Positions 59,744 through 64,000 of a stretch of 64,000 bases of DNA are shown here, one piece after another. Numbering within the stretch: the stretch's first letter is position 1; every line of letters starts with the position of its first letter. Below the pieces are notes generated by a model that was not told where the DNA came from, ran no database searches, and saw only the letters and a list, made by a program, of their open reading frames with translations. The DNA comes from Marilutibacter penaei (GTDB lineage Bacteria; Pseudomonadota; Gammaproteobacteria; Xanthomonadales; Xanthomonadaceae): positions 121,753-185,752 of the forward strand of contig NZ_JACHTE010000009.1 of NCBI RefSeq assembly GCF_014145395.1, read 5' to 3'. The position numbers and the translations under genes were made by a program.

Positions 59744-60238
59744 ATGACGCCACGCCCTGCATCCACGGTGTTCCGCGCCCTGATGGGAGCGGCCCTGCTC
59801 GCCACCCTGGCGGCCTGTTCCAGCGGCCCGGTGCGCCGCGTGTCGGAGCCGGCGGCGCGCCTGCAGCAGGTGACGGTGAACGCGGACGGCAGCTGGACGG
59901 CACTGGTGCGGATCGAGAACTACAGCAGCATCCCGATGCGCTTCGACCGCTTCTCGCTGGCACTGGAAGCGGCGGGCCAGGAGGCCGGCACCCTGCAGGC
60001 CAGCCCGGGGCTGGACATCGGTCTCGAGTCGGCCGACGTCGTCGAGACCCGCCTGGTGCCCAGCGCCGGCGCCAAGCTCGCCGCGGCCGATGCGCTCGCC
60101 GGCGGCCGCAGCCTGGGCTATGCGCTGCGTGGCGAGGTTTTCGCGACCCCCGACGAGAGCAGCAAACAGCGCGAGTTCGAGGTCGAACACCGTTCCACCC
60201 TGAGCCCCGCGCCCGGCCTGCCGGGCGTGCTGCGCTGA
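59744..60238 (+). CDS. LEA14-like (WHy domain) lipoprotein
   Basis: A 164-residue lipoprotein (LAAC, Cys25) with a beta-sandwich like the water-stress LEA-2/WHy domain: VTVNADGSWTALVRIENYSS, PMRFDRFSLALEAAGQ and VVETRLVPS. Such proteins are small periplasmic or outer-membrane lipoproteins of unclear role, sometimes linked to desiccation tolerance. ATG 59744 has AGAGGAG upstream. It precedes the acyl-CoA dehydrogenase gene by 52 nt on the same strand. Confidence 0.78.
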   Translation: MTPRPASTVFRALMGAALLATLAACSSGPVRRVSEPAARLQQVTVNADGSWTALVRIENYSSIPMRFDRFSLALEAAGQEAGTLQASPGLDIGLESADVVETRLVPSAGAKLAAADALAGGRSLGYALRGEVFATPDESSKQREFEVEHRSTLSPAPGLPGVLR

Positions 60239-60290
60239 ACCCCGCGCGCCGCCCCGTCTTCCACGCACGAATCCTCGCAGGACCCCTGAC

Positions 60291-62072
60291 ATGAGCAGCA
60301 GCTACAAAGCCCCCCTCGACGACATGCGTTTCGCCCTGTTCGACGTCCTCGGTGCCGAGGATGCGTTCCAGCGCCTGGGCTTCACCGACGCGACCCGCGA
60401 CATCCTCGACGCCGTGCTCGAGGAAGGCGCGCGCTTCTGCGAGACCGTGCTCGCGCCGCTGAACGCGGTCGGCGACACACACGGCTGCACCCTCGACAAG
60501 GACACCGGCGCGGTCACCACCCCGCCGGGCTTCAAGGAGGCCTACGCGCAGTACGCCGAGGGCGGCTGGGCCGGCCTGGTGTCGCCCGTCGAGTTCGGCG
60601 GCCAGGGCCTGCCGCATGCCGCCGGCGTCCCTATGAAGGAGATGATCGACGCCGCCAACCTGTCGTGGGGCAATTTCCCGCTGCTCTCGCATGGCGCCAC
60701 CGAGGCGCTGCTGCAGCACGGCGAGGACTGGCAGAAGCAGGCCTTCCTGCTGCCGCTGGTCGAAGGCCGCTGGACCGGCACCATGTGCCTGACCGAGCCG
60801 CACTGCGGCACCGACCTGGGCCTGCTCAAGACCCGCGCCGAGCCGCAGGCCGACGGCAGCTACCACCTCACCGGCACCAAGATCTTCATCACCGCCGGCG
60901 AGCACGACATGACCGAGAACATCGTGCACCTGGTGCTCGCGCGCCTGCCCGATGCCCCGGCCGGCAGCAAGGGCATCTCGCTGTTCGTGGTGCCGAAGTT
61001 CAAGGTCGGCCGCGACGGCGCGATGGGCGACGCGAACGCGGTGCGCTGCGGCAGCCTCGAGCACAAGATGGGCATCCACGGCTCGGCCACCTGCGTGATC
61101 AATTTCGACGGCGCCGAGGGCTACCTGGTCGGCCAGCCGCACAAGGGCCTGATGGGCATGTTCACCATGATGAACACCGCCCGCCTCGCCGTTGGCCTGC
61201 AGGGCCTGGGCCTGTCCGACCGCGCCCTGCAGAACGCGCTGCGCTATTCGCGCGAGCGCCTGCAGATGCGCGCGGCCGGCGGCCCGGTCTGCCCGGACAA
61301 GCCGGCCGACCCGATCATCGTCCACCCCGACGTGCGCCGCATGCTGCTGACCTGCAAGGCGCTGGTCGAGGGCGGCCGCGTGATGGGCTACCACGGTGCG
61401 CTGCTGGTCGACGAGGCCCACCACGGCGCCGACGCGGCCGCCCGCCAGCGCGCCGACGACTTCCTCGGCTTCATGACCCCGATCGTCAAGGCCTGCCTGA
61501 CCGAATGGGGCATCGAGTGCACCTACCACGCGCTGCAGTGTTTCGGCGGCCACGGCTACATCGCCGAGCACGGCATGGAGCAGCTGGCGCGCGATGCCCG
61601 CATCACCACCCTGTACGAAGGCACCACCGGCATCCAGGCGCTCGACCTGATGGGCCGCAAGGTGATGCAGCTGCAGGGTGCCGGGCTGAAGGTGATCCTC
61701 GGCGAGATCGCCGCGTTCTGCGAAGCGCACGCGGGCGATGCCACGCTGGCGCCCTTCCTCGCGCCGCTGGTGGCCAAGGCGGGCGAATGGCAGCAACTCA
61801 CCATGGCGATCGGCAAGCGCGCCACCGCGAACCCCGACGAAGTCGGCGCGGCGGCCTACGACTACCTGATGTACTCGGGCTACGTCGCCCTCGCCTACTG
61901 GTGGGCGCGCAGCGTGGCCGCTGCGCAGGCCTCCGACCGGCCACAGGCGTTCAAGGACGACAAGCGCGACACCGCGACCTTCTACTTCGCCCGCATCCTG
62001 CCGCGCACGCTGGCGCACGCGGCGGCGATCGAGAGCGGCATCGGCGGCCTGCCGGTGCTGCCGCTGGAGTAA
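60291..62072 (+). CDS. Acyl-CoA dehydrogenase (long form with C-terminal domain)
   Basis: A 593-residue acyl-CoA dehydrogenase of the larger group related to DmdC/FadE-type enzymes. Segments: MCLTEPHCGTDLGLLKTRA and LTGTKIFITAGEHDMTENIV (FAD/substrate middle domain), YHALQCFGGHGYIAEHGMEQ and ITTLYEGTTGIQALDLMGRK (catalytic glutamate in YEGTTG), followed by the extra C-terminal helical domain (about 470-593). It probably oxidises a fatty or branched acyl-CoA. Specificity unknown. The ATG at 60291 fits family N-termini. Confidence 0.93.
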   Translation: MSSSYKAPLDDMRFALFDVLGAEDAFQRLGFTDATRDILDAVLEEGARFCETVLAPLNAVGDTHGCTLDKDTGAVTTPPGFKEAYAQYAEGGWAGLVSPVEFGGQGLPHAAGVPMKEMIDAANLSWGNFPLLSHGATEALLQHGEDWQKQAFLLPLVEGRWTGTMCLTEPHCGTDLGLLKTRAEPQADGSYHLTGTKIFITAGEHDMTENIVHLVLARLPDAPAGSKGISLFVVPKFKVGRDGAMGDANAVRCGSLEHKMGIHGSATCVINFDGAEGYLVGQPHKGLMGMFTMMNTARLAVGLQGLGLSDRALQNALRYSRERLQMRAAGGPVCPDKPADPIIVHPDVRRMLLTCKALVEGGRVMGYHGALLVDEAHHGADAAARQRADDFLGFMTPIVKACLTEWGIECTYHALQCFGGHGYIAEHGMEQLARDARITTLYEGTTGIQALDLMGRKVMQLQGAGLKVILGEIAAFCEAHAGDATLAPFLAPLVAKAGEWQQLTMAIGKRATANPDEVGAAAYDYLMYSGYVALAYWWARSVAAAQASDRPQAFKDDKRDTATFYFARILPRTLAHAAAIESGIGGLPVLPLE

Positions 62073-62078
62073 GCCGCC

Positions 62079-62552
62079 GTGGCCGACACGGACGTCACCG
62101 CGCTGCGGGTGGCCGGACCCGAGGACGACGCTTTCATCCTCGGCTTCGTCGAGCGTTTCAGCGACTTTCCGCTGCCCGCCGGGCGCACCCGCGACACGGT
62201 GAACGCGGGGGTGCGCGCGGACCTCGAAGCGCAGGTGCGCGGGCGGCCCGCGGCCTCGCATTTCTTCATCGTCGAACGGGCGGGCGAGCGCGCGGGCTTC
62301 ATCCACCTGGTGATGGCGACCGATTTCTTCGGCGGCGCGCCGACCTGCCACGTGTCCGACCTCGCGGTATCGCCCGGGCACGAAGGCCAGGGGCTGGCGA
62401 CGCGGATGCTGGCGCACGCCGAGGCCTTCGCGCGCGAGCGCGGCTGCGCCCGGCTGACGCTGTCGGTGTTCCCCGGCAATGAACGCGCGCTGCGGCTGTA
62501 CCGCGCGAACGGGTTCGTCGACGACCTGGTGAAGATGGGCAAGCCCCTGTAG
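62079..62552 (+). CDS. GNAT family N-acetyltransferase
   Basis: A 157-residue GNAT acetyltransferase. The acetyl-CoA site is in CHVSDLAVSPGHEGQGLATRML (motif A, Q/RxxGxG/A), and motif B is NERALRLYRANGFVDD. The acceptor is unknown. It starts with GTG six bases after the acyl-CoA dehydrogenase stop, so it is probably in the same operon. Confidence 0.88.
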   Translation: MADTDVTALRVAGPEDDAFILGFVERFSDFPLPAGRTRDTVNAGVRADLEAQVRGRPAASHFFIVERAGERAGFIHLVMATDFFGGAPTCHVSDLAVSPGHEGQGLATRMLAHAEAFARERGCARLTLSVFPGNERALRLYRANGFVDDLVKMGKPL

Positions 62553-62607
62553 CGCCGGGGCATCGGCTACACAAAACGTCAACAAAGGCGTATAAGCTGG
62601 TGTCCCG

Positions 62608-63291
62608 ATGGAGACCGATAGAGCCCTGCGCCTGGTCCACGAGGGAACGCCCGAGCCGAAGCGTCCGGGCGACATCGCGCCGCCGACGGCGCTGCATCCG
62701 GTTCCCCGCCATCCCCTCGAACGCCTGAACGCGGTGCGGCTGCTGTCGCTGGATGCCTGCGGGCGCGCGATGGAATGGATCAACTGGCAGGAGGCGGCCT
62801 GCCTGTATGCGCGTGATGCGGTCGCCTGGACACTCGGCGACCCCTGCCTGCGGGTGCATGGCGGCATCAACCGCGTGACCGGCGAGCGCAGCACGCTCGA
62901 CCTGCCGCCGATCATCGCCGCGCGCGGCCAGGCCCGGTCCAGCGCGCTCGATCCCACGCCCGCGCTGACCAACCCGGCGCTGTTCGCCCGCGACAGCTAC
63001 CTGTGCATGTACTGCGGCGAGCACTTCCCGCGGCCCAGGCTCACCCGCGACCACGTGCAGCCGGTGTCGAAGGGCGGGCGCGACATCTGGGAGAACGTGG
63101 TGTCGGCCTGCTTCCGCTGCAATTCGCGCAAGGGCAACCGCACCCCGCACCAGGCCAACATGCCGCTGCTGGCGGTACCGTTCCGGCCGAGCTGGATCGA
63201 GCACCTGATCCTCTCCAACCGCCACATCCTCGCCGACCAGATGGCGTTCCTGCGCCAGCAGCTGCCGCGCAACACCCGGCTGACCTGCTGA
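62608..63291 (+). CDS. HNH endonuclease family protein
   Basis: A 227-residue protein with an HNH domain at about 130-176: CMYC (Cys133, Cys136), TRDHVQPVSKGG (catalytic His149), WENVV and CFRC (Cys168, Cys171) with following Asn. The N-terminal half (about 40-110, RLLSLDACGRAMEWINWQEAACLY) and C-terminal tail are characteristic of a chromosomal HNH family found in many proteobacteria, distinct from the small phage-type HNH at 56350. Its substrate is not established. No restriction methylase is nearby. Confidence 0.87.
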   Translation: METDRALRLVHEGTPEPKRPGDIAPPTALHPVPRHPLERLNAVRLLSLDACGRAMEWINWQEAACLYARDAVAWTLGDPCLRVHGGINRVTGERSTLDLPPIIAARGQARSSALDPTPALTNPALFARDSYLCMYCGEHFPRPRLTRDHVQPVSKGGRDIWENVVSACFRCNSRKGNRTPHQANMPLLAVPFRPSWIEHLILSNRHILADQMAFLRQQLPRNTRLTC

Positions 63292-63528
63292 GTCCGCGCC
63301 GCGTCGTGCCGCAGGGCAGCATCGCGCACCGCGCCCCTGCCGGCCGGCTGCCGCGTTGCGTCGGAAGATGCGACCGGCTGCGTCACTTGCTGGCACGCCA
63401 CGTCGCTCCGGGCCGGTACCGGCGGGCCTGTGTTGCACATTCGCGCCACGATCATTGACGTTGCGGACGCGCTTGGCAAAACTCGCCGGTGATCAGGCGC
63501 GCCTGGCGCGCGGAAACGGGGAATGCAG

Positions 63529-64000
63529 ATGGCTCTTACCTTGGGCCTTACGGGGATGGACCGGGACACCGAGTCCCAGCTTTCGGATGCAATCAAGGAC
63601 GCCAACGGGCGTCTCGGCGGTGCCTGGCAGTTGCTGCCGGGCGATGAGGCCGAGTACGTCATCGTCGACATGGACAGCATGTACGGTCCGATGAGCTGGT
63701 TGCGCCTGCATGCCACGGGCAAGCAGGTGGTGGGCCTGACGACGGCGTCGCGCACGCAGACCGATTTCCGCCTGGAGCGCCCGTTCGATGCGCACAGCGT
63801 GTCCCAGCTGTTGACCGCATTGGCCGAAGCGGCGGGGGCGCCGCTTGCGGCACCGCCTGCGCCGGCACCTGCAGCCGCACCGCCCGCCGTGGTCGCCGTG
63901 GCCGCTCCGGTGGCGGCCGCTCCGCCCACGCCGGCGCCGTCTCCTTCCCAGCCGCCCGCGCCGGCGGCGACGCCCGCTCCGGTGCCCGTTGCGGCTTCGG
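63529..64000 (+). CDS. 3'-truncated gene: soluble domain with Ala/Pro-rich tail
   Basis: An open frame from ATG 63529 (or ATG 63523 two codons earlier) runs off the right edge without a stop. The first 105 residues form a folded-looking alpha/beta domain (SQLSDAIKDANGRLGGAWQLL, EYVIVDMDSMYGPMSWLRLH, QTDFRLERPFDAHSVSQLL), followed by at least 50 residues of Ala/Pro-rich linker. This suggests a multidomain protein whose second domain lies outside the window. I do not recognise the family. An upstream GAAACGGGGAA is a possible RBS. Confidence 0.65.
   Translation, partial: MALTLGLTGMDRDTESQLSDAIKDANGRLGGAWQLLPGDEAEYVIVDMDSMYGPMSWLRLHATGKQVVGLTTASRTQTDFRLERPFDAHSVSQLLTALAEAAGAPLAAPPAPAPAAAPPAVVAVAAPVAAAPPTPAPSPSQPPAPAATPAPVPVAAS

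Noticed and set aside
59445..62972. A 1175-residue minus-strand open frame across the acyl-CoA dehydrogenase
   Set aside because: Composition is His/Arg/Gln/Gly-rich antisense to a clearly conserved gene. Repeated peptide units at its end come from the intergenic tandem repeat.
62608..63291. HNH gene as part of an IscB/Cas9-like RNA-guided system
   Set aside because: There is no RuvC domain, arginine-rich helix or adjacent structured guide-like RNA; it is an ordinary stand-alone HNH protein.

Overview
This window is GC-rich chromosomal DNA. Its gene content and order point to a gammaproteobacterium of the family Xanthomonadaceae/Lysobacteraceae (Lysobacter, Luteimonas or a relative). The main reasons are the ftsY/rsmD/coaD neighbourhood, the queA-tgt-yajC-secDF order, tandem M13 peptidases, many secreted or lipoprotein hydrolases, a TonB-dependent receptor beside a beta-propeller phytase, and structured intergenic repeats. 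Genus is inference only. Codon use is uniformly GC-rich except for one island at about 54.1-56.7 kb.

Layout. 0.3-8.8 kb: secreted amidohydrolase, SemiSWEET-like protein, DUF998 protein, chaperedoxin (CnoX/YbbN type), hotdog thioesterase, Hanks kinase fused to an FGE-like domain, DUF502 and DUF885 proteins. 8.9-17.6 kb: RhlE-type helicase, Asp/Asn beta-hydroxylase-like protein, two tandem M13 metallopeptidases, rhomboid protease, alkyltransferase-like protein. 17.6-26.6 kb: low-affinity phosphate uptake pair (DUF47 regulator and PiT), CBS/CorC protein, ExoD, a translationally coupled PhnD-like sensor and GGDEF-EAL protein, TrmJ and SuhB. 26.7-32.7 kb: queA-tgt-yajC-secD-secF, with about 600 bp of structured repeats between tgt and yajC. 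32.7-34.8 kb: Lrp regulator divergent from a class III aminotransferase. 34.8-40.5 kb: an organic-phosphate scavenging locus (beta-propeller phytase, purple-acid-phosphatase-like enzyme, frameshifted secreted pyrophosphatase, divergent TonB receptor) with candidate Pho boxes. 40.6-53.4 kb: housekeeping genes including upp, ggt, ferredoxin, coaD, rsmD, ftsY, mutY and yggX. 53.56 kb: tRNA-Phe.

Downstream of tRNA-Phe lies an AT-richer accessory island (about 53.7-57.0 kb). It carries prophage debris (an HNH gene and the decayed 3' part of a terminase large-subunit gene) and a tightly packed three-gene operon: a 54-residue Pro-rich miniprotein, a three-helix membrane protein and a DUF2806-like protein. 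This operon is the best candidate here for an undescribed, possibly anti-phage, system. That function is inferred from context only.

57.0-64.0 kb returns to core-like DNA: YtcJ-type amidohydrolase lipoprotein, YgiW/BOF protein, a tandem intergenic repeat, LEA14-like lipoprotein, acyl-CoA dehydrogenase, GNAT, a second HNH protein, and a 3'-truncated gene with an Ala/Pro-rich tail.

Two themes recur. The first is phosphate: PiT/DUF47, the PhnD-like sensor, and the phytase locus. The second is RNA-like intergenic elements whose stems keep pairing despite sequence change (15.9, 30.1, 30.3 and 52.5 kb).
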